From Candidula unifasciata (taxonomy: Eukaryota; Mollusca; Gastropoda; Stylommatophora; Geomitridae), in contig CAJHNH020008035.1 in NCBI GenBank assembly GCA_905116865.2, positions 112,501 through 176,500 on the forward strand: 64,000 bases of DNA, given 5' to 3'. This document shows positions 11,400 through 22,204 of this stretch, one piece after another. Below the pieces are notes generated by a model. It made no database searches. It worked only from the letters and a program-made list of their open reading frames with translations, and was not told the DNA's origin. Position 1 is the stretch's first letter. Each line of letters opens with the position of its first letter. A program made the translations under genes and the position numbers.

Positions 11400-13140
11400 A
11401 TAATTCGGAAATCATCCGGTACTTATCTTTATCTTCGCGAACCTGCGTCGACGCCAGATACATACTGATCATGATTTTACATCTGCTGGCGATTAAACCC
11501 GAGCCCTTGTCTTGGACACTAGGAATGATCAAAAATATTCGGCGAAGGAAAGGTGGAGAAGAACTTTATCCCCCCCCCCCCTCTATCTATCTCGATGCTA
11601 TTATTAATAACATAATTTTATATACAGTATGAATGAAATGTATGAAAGGCCTGAGGCCACAAGGGCAGAATCGTAGACGGGAAAGTGTGCCCAGCTCTTC
11701 GCCAATTGGGGAAGGGGGTGGCGCGGGGTCCGTTAGTTCTCATTCACACACAAATATTATGCTGTGGTCTCGAATATGTGAACAGCAAGTATTTCGCATC
11801 ATAACGGCAGTAGTTTCAGCCACAATGGGACTCCAACTTTCTGTCTAATGGCTATAAATGGACTACAATCACCTTAGTTAACAAGCAGTTCAGTTCAGTA
11901 TGAGGGAAATCAGTCCCGTGTTAACGAAGGTCAGCACTAGTTGTCCCAGAGATGGGGGGGGGGGGGAGAGGGGGGGAGAGAGAAAGGGGGGGGGGGTCAA
12001 ACAAACGCAAATCCTGCCGCTTAAGATATGCCAGGCTCCTTTGGGTCGTCTTGGCTGGACCAGGCAGACGTCATCAACAGCCGGTTTGTTGTGTCACGGC
12101 ACACAAGCACAACCAAGCGCGTGGACATCTGGCAGAGGTGAAAGGTTAAGTTCCCCCGAAACAAAATCCTGGCTGTTACATGTCTCTATATAAACATGAA
12201 CACAGAAAGGCAAAAACTAACTTTCTTTACTGCAGCTAACTGAAAAAAGGCAGGTGTACTGGGAAATGAGCAGAGAGACTAGCCGGTTTCTAATGGTAAA
12301 CTGATGTATGACAAGCTAGATTTTGTGAGCGCCCTTTTGGAGGGATTGAATAGTGTAAAGGCACAGATAGATCATTACGATCTGGGGAGAACAGCGCTGC
12401 GATGAGTTACAAGGGGATCTGGTGGACGCTCAACACTCAGGGAAAATGCGAGACGGATATACACTCAGGCAGTTACTGTTTCCATCGGAATTGGAACTCT
12501 TCGCTTGCTGCTGAAGATGGGGGACAGAGTGCTTATGGGGATGTCCCGAGTGCTATGATGTCGATTCTTAATTCAATATACAACATTCAAATGAATAAGG
12601 GGAAGTCAGGCAAGTGTTTCATAATAACAGAAATGAGATGTCTTAGGGGAGCTGCCGGGAAAGGGGGGGGGGGGGGGGGGGAAGAGCGCAACAAGTTAGG
12701 ATACAATTACAAATTAGAACTATAAGGGTAGACCTGAAACCAGTCATACAATTCCTTAAGAGAGCAGCCTTCGAGATGGTTTGGTCATCTAACACGAACT
12801 CCCTGGTAACAACTGCCCAGAGAGCCAGGGTGATGAAATATAGTGAATACGGCTCAAAAAAAAAAAGGGGGGGGGGGGGAAGCACGCCGAAGACAGATAT
12901 AGACATAAACATCAGCATAGGCAGTGCCTCTGGACAAGCAGTCTGCATACCGTTCTGGCGGTCGTCGGTTCGTTTTACGGTCATGTCGTTCAGTCAGTAT
13001 GGGTATCCCTGGTATTCAACACAATAGTTACTGGAGATACGGGGTTAGGGCTTTGTGTGACACTATCGTATCCCCATATGGGATAACCCGTTGCAAATAA
13101 AGTCCACACTCTCTACACAACTTTGTAACTCTAGCAGCAC
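11400..13140. other. Mostly unassigned sequence with G/C runs
   Basis: Apart from the LINE fragment at 12280-12640 I see only poly-C/poly-G runs (11570, 11955, 12662, 12868) and anonymous sequence. Confidence 0.4.
12280..12640 (+). pseudogene. LINE C-terminal fragment (family A)
   Basis: It is closely similar to 26520-26820: AACTGATGTATGACAAGCTA, then AGATAGATCATTACGATCTG, AGGGGATCTGG and TTCTTAATTCAA. It encodes a broken C-terminal block that follows RNase H in this family. Confidence 0.6.
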
Positions 13141-13142
13141 AT

Positions 13143-13553
13143 CTTCACATTTACACATGTTCTTACTATACCCGTCGCAAACTTGCACATTTACACATGT
13201 TCTTACTATACCCGTCGCAAACTTGCACATTTACACATGTTCTTACTATACCCGTCGCAAACTTGCACATTTACACATGTTCTTACTATACCCGTCGCAA
13301 ACTTGCACATTTACACATGTTCTTACTATACCCGTCGCAAACTTGCACATTTACACATGTTCTTACTATACCCGTCGCAAACTTGCACATTTACACATGT
13401 TTTTACTATACCCGTCGCAAACTTGCACATTTACACATGTTCTTACTATACCCGTCGCAAACTTGCACATTTACACATGTTCTTACTATACCCGTCGCAA
13501 ACTTGCACATTTACACATGTTCTTACTATACCCGTCGCAAACTTGCACATTTT
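13143..13553. repeat. 40-bp minisatellite, about 10 copies
   Basis: The unit is ACTTGCACATTTACACATGT then TCTTACTATACCCGTCGCAA; only one base differs among copies (TTTTAC at 13401). The high identity means recent expansion. Confidence 0.97.
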
Positions 13554-13634
13554 ACACTTTTAAGACTAAAAAAAATTTTGTCGGCTGTTGCACACATAAA
13601 TAACCATCATCACTACAGCGTCATCATCATGTAC

Positions 13635-13855
13635 CCTGCACAGCGGCACAGACGCTCCTGTCTCTCCACAGATCTCGGTAGGAGTGCATCCGCCCGAGCG
13701 GCAAGGAACAAACACCTGCACACAGATAAGCCAGTAAAACGAATGTACAAGCAAAACTTAGTACCTGACACGAAGTCAAAGTCCAGAAGAGATGAACAAC
13801 CAGTACTTGCCGTCGGAGCTTACAGCCGGTAAACAAAGAAGAAGAAGAAGAAGAA
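13635..13855 (+). mobile_element. SINE1 (GAA-tail family) copy
   Basis: The family ends GTCCAGAAGTGGACGAACAA...TTACAGCCGGTGAA then (GAA)n. This copy has AGATGAACAACCAGTACTTG, CTTACAGCCGGTAAACAAAG and a (GAA)5 tail. Confidence 0.75.
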
Positions 13856-13979
13856 TGTATCTGTCATAAATTCCACTGGAAAACAGACCTACCTCGGTAC
13901 GGATTTGAATCGCAGCCCTCGAGGCCTACAGGCGAACATCTATCCTCTGGGTTACAACAAAAGGATCCATTTCCTTCGC

Positions 13980-14218
13980 CTCCTGGCATACTGGGCATAC
14001 AGGGCTTATATTTTATAGACCAATCGGCACTTGATGGGTGATGTAGTCAGCATCACGCCGGCCGCCTTCGCTTCCAAGGATTTTACCTGGTATTCACTCA
14101 AGGCTTGGTCGACCTGGAAGCCACGGTATTTTTTTGAAAAAAGTCCGGCCCCCGTTAGGAACCAAACCCAAGACCTTCCGATCCTTAGGCGAGCGTCTAC
14201 CCGCTAAGCCACGACGGG
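13980..14218 (-). mobile_element. SINE2 (tRNA-derived), near full length
   Basis: Read inverted, it starts with the tRNA-like CCGTCGTGGCTTAGCGGGTA and GATCGGAAGGTCTTGGGTTT (A and B boxes). The body has the shared GGCGGCCGGCGTGATGCTGA block and an AT-rich 3' end with TATAAAATATAAGCCC. Confidence 0.75.
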
Positions 14219-14589
14219 AAAAGTGTGTATTTTTAATAAATTCCTCTTTAAAAAAAGAAGACAAAAAAAAAAAAAAAAAAGACGGCCGCAGAAATATGGA
14301 TCGACAACATTAAAGACACTACGCCTTCACAGCAAGACAATATCCAGTGACAGCCAGCGTGCATTGGATGGCAAATTATTCCTCCCCACGTCGCTTAACG
14401 GCAGAAGTGAAAAATAATGATGATATTCCGCCGCGCCGTCGCATCAGATATTTCTCCTTCTGGCTCTTTCATCATCTTCCTCTGCTACTTTCGATCTTTC
14501 CAGTCACCACGATGCTCCCCACCCCAACCCCTCTCCTCTCATCGCATGACCGAAGATCGTTTACCGCCTCTTTCTCACAGTTGTCCAGC

Positions 14590-14945
14590 TGGGATTTTTT
14601 TTTCTCCCCACCTAGACTTGGAAATCTAGTATTCCCCCTGGTCTCTGGGTAGTGAGACCCGACGCCCGTGTGCACTGTTGCGCACGTAACCCCCCCCCCC
14701 CTCCCCCCTTAGCAATTGAAAATCGACAAAAAGAGGCCTGACGGTGCTGCCCGGGCAAAATTTATAGTTAAAATTCTATCCAAAGTATTTCTGAATCTCC
14801 GCCGGTGCTACAGAGCCTGTGCAATGTGCTGAGCTTCTTAAACTCAGACTTGAGTTAGAAGAAGAACGCAGCACTTATGGGTTACTACCCATGTTCCTTG
14901 ATGTTGATCCGTTGTTTAAACCTTCAAATCTTCTTACAGTTGTCT
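14590..14945 (+). mobile_element. SINE3 copy lacking its head, with internal C tract
   Basis: It matches the family body from AGCTGGGATTTTTTTT through CCTGGTCTCTGGGTAGTGAG, GTGCTGCCCGGGCAAAATTT and TGATGTTGATCCGTTGTTTA. A run of C replaces the usual AAAATCCCTTGGC stretch. Confidence 0.75.
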
Positions 14946-15066
14946 CTAGTTTTCTAATCTCGTTAGTCATTTCCAGGCAGTCTTGTTACTCCCCCTGTCT
15001 GACTACGTTGCTCCCAGATTACGTCTCATAAACCACACCTCTTCTCTCCCCCCCCCCCCCCACAAA

Positions 15067-15336
15067 CAGGGCCGTCTTAACACATGGGCCCACTGTGCAC
15101 TTGAAGTAGTTCTCACCCCCCCCCCCTCCTCCCCAAAGCACAGGAGCCACATGTTAATCTATGTACGTCAAGTGACTTGCAAGAAATTAAATTAAAAATT
15201 CATGTGAGTGCGTGTCATAGGGGCCTCATGTTAATATATGCGTCAAGCGACTTGCAAGAGATACAAATCTCTTTCCTGTGCTTGTCATAGGGGCCTCATC
15301 ACACTTGTTTGCCCAGAGGCTGTTAAGACGGTCCTG
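15067..15336. mobile_element. Probable hAT MITE
   Basis: The left end CAGGGCCGTCTTAACACATG and the inverted right end CAGGACCGTCTTAACAGCCT form terminal repeats with shared GGGC inside. The interior contains the phrase GTCATAGGGGCCTCATGTTAA and a related copy about 75 bases apart. No convincing 8-bp duplication was seen, possibly because the left flank is a C homopolymer. Confidence 0.6.
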
Positions 15337-15764
15337 CCTCCAAGCTCTTCTTAATTCGTTCATTCAGAACATGGCTACACATATTATCATCATGAGCACC
15401 ACTAATGAACACTCGCTATTATAAGTACTAAAAATATATAGTTTTCACATATCCACACAGTGCAGACTGCTTTAGGCGATCTCGGATGTGGCGTATTTTT
15501 GTTATGAAGAACACTTTTTTAAAATCCCCGGCAGTTTTTCTTGCTTGAATTCTTATCTGAATTGCAGGAATGTCTGATAATAAAATTACTTTTTGGGTCC
15601 AACGTGAGTTCTCCTTATCAGGTCTACATTTACTTATTATGAATATGTACAGCACACAGTTAACACATTACCATGAACATATGTAGCACATATCTGGACA
15701 GTATTTAACACAAAATGTGCTGTCCCCATTGGAGGTTGACTACAATGTTTATCCTTCTTTAAAA

Positions 15765-15980
15765 GTATGTTGCGTATCCTTTACAGGATGTTGCAGAACC
15801 AACCCCAGCATTTGTTGGGTGTTGTGGTTTTCTAAGCGAATCTTCAGTAGTTTGCCAGTGCTGCCTGAACAGTCAGCTCTCGGTACCACTGTCGAAACCA
15901 ACGCAAGACAAACTGTCCGCAGCTGGGGTCGAACCCGGAACCCTGGGCGTTACGAAGCTCGTTCGGAACGCCTAAGCCAC
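15765..15980 (-). mobile_element. SINE4 copy
   Basis: It begins GCGTATCCTTTACAGGATGT and ends in the inverted tRNA head CGTTCGGAACGCCTAAGCCA. The B box is GTTCCGGGTTCGACCCC in the inverted sense. Confidence 0.75.
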
Positions 15981-15984
15981 AGAC

Positions 15985-16805
15985 GCCTTCTAGCTGAGCA
16001 ATTATTACGCGTGGAGACCCAAATCTCTTGCCGGTGAGACTCTCGTACTACAGTTTGAAAAACAAGAAAACGGTTTGTTTTCTAAATCGCCCACTGCGAG
16101 AATCGAGCTCTTGCATACGTCGAGGATTGCGAAACTATTTTACTAACCTTTAACCCACAGACTCGCATTATAAAGCATAAGTTGCGCATACTGTAAAACC
16201 CAACTTTTAAGCTGAGTTTTCAAAAGCCTTAAAAAAAAAAAAAAAACTCGTTCCGCGAAATTATGAGTCGACTTATGAAGCGGGTATAAATGCTAAGGTA
16301 GGCCTAACTCAAACTAAAAATTATGAGGTCGACTTTTACACCAGGTAAACCTGTAGGCGCTAATTTAAGGTAATTAATGGAGTGAAAGTAACTAAGACAC
16401 GACTGCATATACCATTACCATGAACATTAGTAGCACGCAGCTGCACATTTTAGTATTAGCTTGTAGGACGGACTGACTCAAAACAACCAGCAAGGCAATC
16501 ACAAGTTCAACGAGAAACCCCAGAAGAAAATGACAACCATTACTTTTTTGTTTTGTTTTAAGCTAACAGCAAGAATGCAGCGTTCTTCCTTTTTGTGGCT
16601 AGGATTTGCTCTACACGGAAGATAATGCCAGAAAAAACATAACGGTCGCCCCTGAGATGTCCCACTTCGAACTGGTGGTGTTGACTTGACGTCCAGGCAG
16701 GGGGACCAGGTGAGAAATGTCCACATTTTCAAACGCGGTGGGTCTAAAACAACGTTGCACTAGCCGCCCCTCCCCAAGGAAACAGTGGAAGTTAAAGCAC
16801 GACTA
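15985..16805. other. Unassigned AT-rich sequence
   Basis: No repeat family or coding pattern recognised. The same applies to 15340-15764 and 18700-19030. Confidence 0.35.
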
Positions 16806-16910
16806 CTCCAGGGCTGCCAATTGAATTTTTCTTATATATATACATAAACCTAAGCTAAGTTTTTACACACAAAGTATCCACACACAAAAAACACCAAGAT
16901 CTTGGGTAGC

Positions 16911-17088
16911 CCTGGGCTATTCAACTCGCCCGTGGAAGCCTAGCCAGTGGCAGGCGGATCACTGCTAGATGTATTATATTAATGATCTTTCTATGCTGGG
17001 GCTCTGGCATCTGGTCCGTGACAATCTCCATTTTTTTTTCTTTTAAAATCGTGGCCCCTGAGTAAACTTAGTTGAACAGCCCTGGTTT
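16911..17088. mobile_element. Possible decayed hAT MITE
   Basis: CTGGGCTATTCAACT at the left faces AGTTGAACAGCCCTG at the right, with GTGGCCCCTGAG just inside the right end. The ends agree with a hAT-type inverted repeat, but the left terminus has lost its CAGGG start and no target duplication is visible. Confidence 0.35.
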
Positions 17089-17114
17089 CAAGTTTAAAAA
17101 CGGAGCGGTTAAAG

Positions 17115-17288
17115 CAGTGGTTTTCAACCTTCCTAACGCTGCGACCCTTTAATACAGTTCCTTGTGTTGTGGTGACCCCCAACCGTAAATCTTCAAAACT
17201 TACGTGTTTTTCGATGGTCTTAGGCGACCCCTGTGAAAGGGTAGTTCAACCTCCAAAGGGGTCGCGACGCACAAGTTGAGAACCGCTG
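17115..17288 (+). mobile_element. SPIN-type hAT MITE with 8-bp TSD
   Basis: It starts CAGTGGTTTTCAACCTTCC and ends TTGAGAACCGCTG. The interior contains TTAATACAGTTCCT, TTGTGGTGACCCCCAACC, GATGGTCTTAGGCGACCCC and AAAGGGGTCGCGAC, all hallmarks of the SPIN hAT family as I know it. Flanks GGTTAAAG (17107-17114) and GGTTAGAG (17289-17296) agree at 7 of 8 positions. At 174 bp it is a short deletion derivative with no coding capacity. Confidence 0.85.
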
Positions 17289-17914
17289 GGTTAGAGGCTC
17301 AATGTGCTGGTTCAAGGGCTCCACTCTGTGTGTGTGTGTGTGTGTGTGGGGGGGGGGCCATGGGCTTAACGATCCATTGACAAGCATCATCACTGGCAGC
17401 GTTCCGTCTTTCCAGACGACAGTGTTATACTGCGCTATAATGAGGCATGGGGTGTGAATTTTCGCTGATCAGCTCTTGCACCGCTTACTCTGTTTCACCA
17501 GTTACACATTCACCGCACCCTGGGTCCAAGGTATCACTCTGTTACCTTAACGATCTGCTGCCAAGTTGACTGCAGTTAGGCTCGAACCCGCATTACGAAG
17601 CGCGTTCGCACCGCCTAGGCCAGTGGTGGGCGAACGCATTAGCCAAAAGCGCCCACAAATCAGCAACAGGGCGATTGACATTTTTGAACAGACGATGACT
17701 CATTACAGCAATTCCCAGCAGACGGGAAATAGTCTTAGGCAGGTAACGTTTCCTCCGCTGGATTCAGGCCAGCAGTTCTCAAGCTATGGTTCGCGACCCT
17801 TTTGGGGGTCAAACGACCCGGCCCGTTCACAGGACTCGCCTAAGACCATCGGAAAACACAAACTCACTGAAGTCATGATGTAGCAACGAACATAATTCTA
17901 TGATCGGGGTCGCC

Positions 17915-18275
17915 ACAGCATAAGCAACTTGTTGAAGGGTCGCCACAGCATAAGCAACTTGTTGAAGGGTCGCCACAGCATAAGCAACTTGTTGAAGGGT
18001 CGCCACAGCATAAGCAACTTGTTGAACGGTCGCCACAGCATAAGCAACTTGTTGAAGGGTCGCCACAGCATAAGCAACTTGTTGAAGGGTCGCCACAGCA
18101 TAAGCAACTTGTTGAAGGGTCGCCACAACATAAGCAACTTGTTGAAGGGTCGCCACAGCATAAGCAACTTGTTGAAGGGTCGCCACAACATAAGCAACTT
18201 GTTGAAGGGTCGCCACAGCATAAGCAACTTGTTGAAGGGTGGCCACAACATAAGCAACTTGTTGAAGGGTGGCCG
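17915..18275. repeat. 30-bp minisatellite, about 12 copies, inside a SPIN element
   Basis: The unit is GGGTCGCCACAGCATAAGC plus AACTTGTTGAA, nearly identical between copies. It corresponds to the subterminal part of SPIN (GGGTCACCACAACA...AAAGGGTCGC in the inverted sense of the 17115 copy), where GGGTC-C motifs recur about 30 bases apart. The open frames across it in three registers are artefacts of the array. Confidence 0.95.
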
Positions 18276-18282
18276 CATCAGG

Positions 18283-18663
18283 TTATTTTACGGATCCACA
18301 TCTTAGCACATACAGGTGTAACCCATAAGTGCTTCGTTCTACTCCTAACTCAAGCCTGAGTCTGAAGAATCTCAGCGCAGTGCACAGGCTCTGTTGCAAC
18401 GGCGAGAATCCTGAAATACTTTGGGTAGATTTTTAACTGCAAATTTTGCCCGGGCAGCGCCGTTAGGCTAGTTCACGCAAGAATACACACGGGCGTCCGA
18501 TCTTACTACCCAGAGACCAGGGGAAATTACTAAAGTCTACATGAAAAAATCCGCAGCCTTCACAAGGGCTTGAACCTGGGACTTCCAGCACCTGAGGCGG
18601 ACAACATACCTCAGGACCACTCAGCCCCCCCCCCCCCCCTTCTGCCTCACCCGAAGAAGAAAG
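18283..18663 (-). mobile_element. SINE3, nearly full length, nested in SPIN
   Basis: Read inverted, it has the tRNA-like head at 18600-18640, body, and 3' end CAACGGATCAACATC-like region decayed to GTGTAACCCATAAGTGCTTC. Likely 8-bp duplications GCATCAGG (18275-18282) and GCATTAGG (18664-18671) frame it. Confidence 0.75.
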
Positions 18664-19032
18664 GCATTAGGAAGGTTGAGAACCACTGATTTAGGCAACT
18701 CCCTGTCAACAGAACCAAACGAAATGCCCAAAACGGGAGATCACATACGATTAATGTAATATCCAGCTTATGCTGAATGAGCGTGGAGGTTTTGAATCTT
18801 CACCGTCATGAAGCAAGACCTTTGGGAAACGTCGTTCTCATCACGACAGAATGGAAGTCTGTCCGATTCACTGTCAAATCTTAAAGCCTCCTGCCCAGTG
18901 TGTCCTTGATATCTCGTGCCTATCGTTTTGCTTGCCGACTAGTGCATTCTTCCATTTTAACGAGAACGAAGAAAGTTACTTGATGATATAATTCTAGCGC
19001 CTTCTTACTGTTAAGTCATTAGTGTATATAAG

Positions 19033-19855
19033 CAGGGTTGCCAGATGAAAAACTTCATTTTATGACAAACCATTACCCAAAATATGCCAGAAAATGTCAA
19101 ATAAAGTGTAACATTGTTCTCGCTTCACACCAAAAGCTATAGATTGAATTCTTCACTGTCAACCTCACTGGAACAAGTGGAACACACAGCGTTAACCTTT
19201 TCGGATGTAAAATCTTTAAGTATTTTCTCAGATGGGATGAAGTCTTTGCAACTCATCTATAATGATGGAATGTTTCTTGCTCTGAAAATCACTAATAAGG
19301 TCATCCTTAAGTGCAGGTGTTAACATATTTTTTAATTAGGCATGAACATTTAGTTCTATGCAACTGTATGTGTTCCAATGTAATCCACGCGCTCTTATGA
19401 TTTTACTTAAATGATCAATTTTGCGTATTGCACAATTACAGGTCATGCCTACAGCAAGTTGCAACTCTGCTTCCTTTAACTTTATCATTACTTTGCCTAG
19501 GAGTCATTGTTGTAATAAGCTGTGACTGGCTTTTTGACACAGATAGAACTAGGTCTATATCCTCTCTATTTTCTGTCCTCAGGTAGTTTCTGAACAGTCT
19601 GAATCACTTGGTATCAGTGGGGTTTTGGTTTTATATCCCGCATTTATTCTAGTAGATTAACATAAATTATAGAGGGCCTGGGTTTATCGAAGTCATGATC
19701 CGTTTAGGAAGACAACAAATATAATAAGAAATGGCGCGAATCTCCTTTAGTCCATACCAGGACATCACAACAAAGTCAAACTGAAAAAAAAATATGTTAA
19801 CTGTAGATCTAAACTGCTTTTAGCAAATCTGCGTGTTTCTAACGGAGGAACCAGC
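19033..19855 (-). mobile_element. Second copy of the 1.2-kb hAT family, internally deleted and right-end truncated
   Basis: The left end CAGGGTTGCCAGAT and the following 480 bases align closely with 4206-4710. The copy then jumps directly to the equivalent of about 4942, so the zinc-finger coding segment is gone. Alignment ends near 19855, equivalent to about 5255, where a different repeat begins, so the right terminal repeat is absent. Confidence 0.75.
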
Positions 19856-20035
19856 ATCCTCAAAGCGGGAGCTTTAGGTTATAATTGTGACTAGGTTATG
19901 TGCGCCATATAAAATGGCTTAGCACTGCACGCCATCAAGAGCACTGAAAAGGAATCCTGCAGTGCTGATGCGATCAAAGAAGGAAGACCCAAATACTGCC
20001 CCGACCGAGACGAAGTCGTTTACCGGCCAGCGAGC
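19856..20035. repeat. Unnamed dispersed repeat, copy 1
   Basis: AGCATCCTCAAAGCGGGAGC, TTTAGGTTATAATTGTGACT, AAAATGGCTTAGCACTGCAC and GACGAAGTCGTTTACCGG are shared in order with 50182-50362. Family unknown. Confidence 0.75.
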
Positions 20036-20319
20036 CGGTCGCTGACAAATCAATCAAGAGCTTGTGATGGGTGAACGAACTCTGTTCCGTTGCACTATCC
20101 ACTTGATCCCTTATAGCCTTCACCCCCCCCCCCCGCCGCACCCATCCACTTGATCACAAGACATCTCAACCCGCAGAGGATGGGGGCAGCAGCAGACCAT
20201 CTATCAGCAGTCTCACAGAGGAGGATTATTCTATGCAGAAAATCTATGATATGCTCTTGATATGAGTCTTATTTGGTGACGCCAGCCACCGAATTCACAG
20301 GAAGTCCAAAAGAGAGATA

Positions 20320-20465
20320 AAAGTAAAGTAAAGGACCCTTTCCACGCCTTTCATGCATATTGGGTATATAGGGCTAGACCTATATTTTATATACCGAACG
20401 GCACTTGGTGGGTGATGTGGTCAGCATTACGCCGACCGTCTTTACTTCACTGGACTTCCCCAGAA
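20320..20465 (-). mobile_element. SINE2, 3' part
   Basis: AAAGGACCCTTTCCACGCC, ATAGGGCTAGACCTATATTT and GTGATGTGGTCAGCATTACG match the family; the tRNA head is absent. Similar scraps lie at 27575-27715 and 32935-33015. Confidence 0.6.
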
Positions 20466-20469
20466 GAGA

Positions 20470-21188
20470 AATACATATGAAAATTCAAAATGCCCCACAA
20501 ATATTTCAAATGCAGAATTCAACTCAAAAAAGGGTTCTTTTATTTCAGTTCACCCCCCCCCCCCCCCCCCCCCGGAAATCCGAGTCTTGGGGAAAAGTCC
20601 AATAGTATAGGGGTGTTACGGTGTGAAAAGAACACCAACTAACTCTAACCCCCCCCCCCCCCCAATACTGGACTGTCCCAGAACCTCTCAGATTCTCCCA
20701 GTTAGAGTGAACTAAAATAAAAGAACCCAAAATATGTCGAAAGAAGCAGAACCTAATTTTCGTTGTTTCGAATAAAGTGACGAGTACGCTTCTGAACTGG
20801 TGAGGTAATTGCCAGCATTGCGAACCAACATTCCATCCGCCAAAAAGCCTGACTGCACAGCAAATATGGCTGTCACAGCACGCACAATCCCTTCAGTAAC
20901 TATTTACAGGCTTTTCGGAACCACCTGTCGGCGGTACGCCATTCTGTTGTCTGAAGTTCTTTGCCGGGATTCTGCGTGCCTGCAGTGTGGAAGGGCCCCT
21001 ACCGCCGATGAAGTCTGAGGGTAGAGGGTCTGAAAGACTGGGTTAATTACACTTGCGAGGTACACCCTAACCAAAAGACAGTGCCCTCCTTCAAAGACAG
21101 CCCTCATCACGCCGGCCGAACAATCAATGGGATAGGTTAAATAAATGTTGAGTCGCCTGACTCACACTTGACTCACCACTTTCAATGA
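20470..21188. other. Unassigned sequence with two C runs
   Basis: C runs of about 22 and 15 bases flank anonymous sequence (20552-20663). Short overlapping frames at 20809-21110 show no recognisable domain. Confidence 0.35.
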
Positions 21189-21189
21189 G

Positions 21190-21548
21190 ACATGATGGGG
21201 AGCTGCGTGGTCTCGAGGCATTGTGTCCGCCTCGAGTGTTAGAGGTTCTGGGTTTAATCCCCGGTAAGAGCTGGAATTTTTTTTTTCACATGGACTTGGG
21301 ACTTCTAGTAGCACATTAAAAAAAAAAAATCCCTCGGCAGATGGAGATCGAAAAGAGTAGCCTAACGGCTCTTCCCGGGCAAAAATGTGGAGTTAACAAT
21401 CTACCCAAAGTATTTCAGGATCCTCGCCGGTACTACAGAGCCTGTGCACTGTGTCTTCTTCGGACTTGGGTTAGAAGAAAGAACGGAGCACTTAAGGTTT
21501 ACTACCCGTGTGCCATGATGTTGATCCGTTGTTTAAACCTCAAATGAG
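21190..21548 (+). mobile_element. SINE3, full-length copy
   Basis: This is the best-preserved copy. A-box-like GCTGCGTGGTCTCGAGGC, B-box-like GGTTCTGGGTTTAATCC, body and 3' end GATGTTGATCCGTTGTTTAA are all present. The head-to-B-box distance suits a tRNA-derived RNA polymerase III promoter. Confidence 0.8.
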
Positions 21549-21654
21549 ACTTGGGAAGCTGGTCACACACTCTACAACTTCACACCCCCCTCCCCCCCCC
21601 CCCCCCCAATCAGAAACCTACCCTGAAAAAGGATAAAAGTTAAATGGTAGCCTA

Positions 21655-21870
21655 TCCTTTACATGACGTTGCAAAACCAACCACAACATTTTTTGGGGGC
21701 TGTTGTGGTTTATCTCAGCAAACTTTACGTTCAGCAGTTTGCCACATGCTTCTTGCACAGTCAGCTCTCGGTACCACTGTCGAAACCAACGCAAGACAAA
21801 TCGTCCGCAGCTGGGATCAAAACTCGGCATTACGAAGCGCGTTCGCAACGCCCAATCCACAGACGCCAAC
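21655..21870 (-). mobile_element. SINE4 copy
   Basis: CTATCCTTTACATGACGTTG to GCGTTCGCAACGCCCAATCC follows the family order, with AACCACAACATTTTTTGGGG in the body. Confidence 0.7.
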
Positions 21871-22204
21871 AACAACAATAACAACATTCAGTAAGATGCT
21901 GGACTCAAACCTGACTCACCATGTATTTCAGATGACTCAGGGGGACATTTTTTTAAACACTTAGTTACAAATGCCTTACAACCATTTTCTTCGTCACGTA
22001 GTCCGCCAAAGATGCCCGCCAAATTATGGGTGGCTGCAGCGGAAACAAAACTGAGAAATCGAATAGTTGTAGCTGCAGCGCTTCGGCTCTTAAAAACAAT
22101 GATCCAGCCACGTATAATAGAGTTTATATAACTCTCTAAGCTGCAAGTCCCGCATTCGCTCAAATTTGCAACTAGATTTTGTATTTATTAAATTAAACAC
22201 CATC

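Larger units (their letters stand above)
17770..18688 (-). mobile_element. SPIN-type hAT element containing a 30-bp array and a nested SINE
   Basis: The copy is inverted relative to the one at 17115. It starts CAGCAGTTCTCAAGC, runs through CGCCTAAGACCATCGGAAAA, and ends AGGTTGAGAACCACTG at 18688. Flanks ATTCAGGC (17762-17769) and ATTTAGGC (18689-18696) match at 7 of 8. Between the ends lie 12 tandem 30-bp units (17915-18275) and a minus-strand SINE (18283-18663). The SINE is bounded by GCATCAGG and GCATTAGG, a likely duplication of SPIN sequence. Confidence 0.85.

Noticed and set aside
13091..13832. 170- and 211-codon frames over the 40-bp array
   Set aside because: All three plus frames are open across the array; there is no start context, splice support or family match.
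17827..18306. Frames of 125-139 codons with 10-residue repeats
   Set aside because: They are produced by the 30-bp unit inside SPIN, a multiple of three.
21195..21265. Functional tRNA gene
   Set aside because: A- and B-box-like sequence is present, but no acceptor-stem pairing is evident and the SINE body follows; it is a SINE head. The same judgement holds for 62990-63060 and the SINE2 heads.
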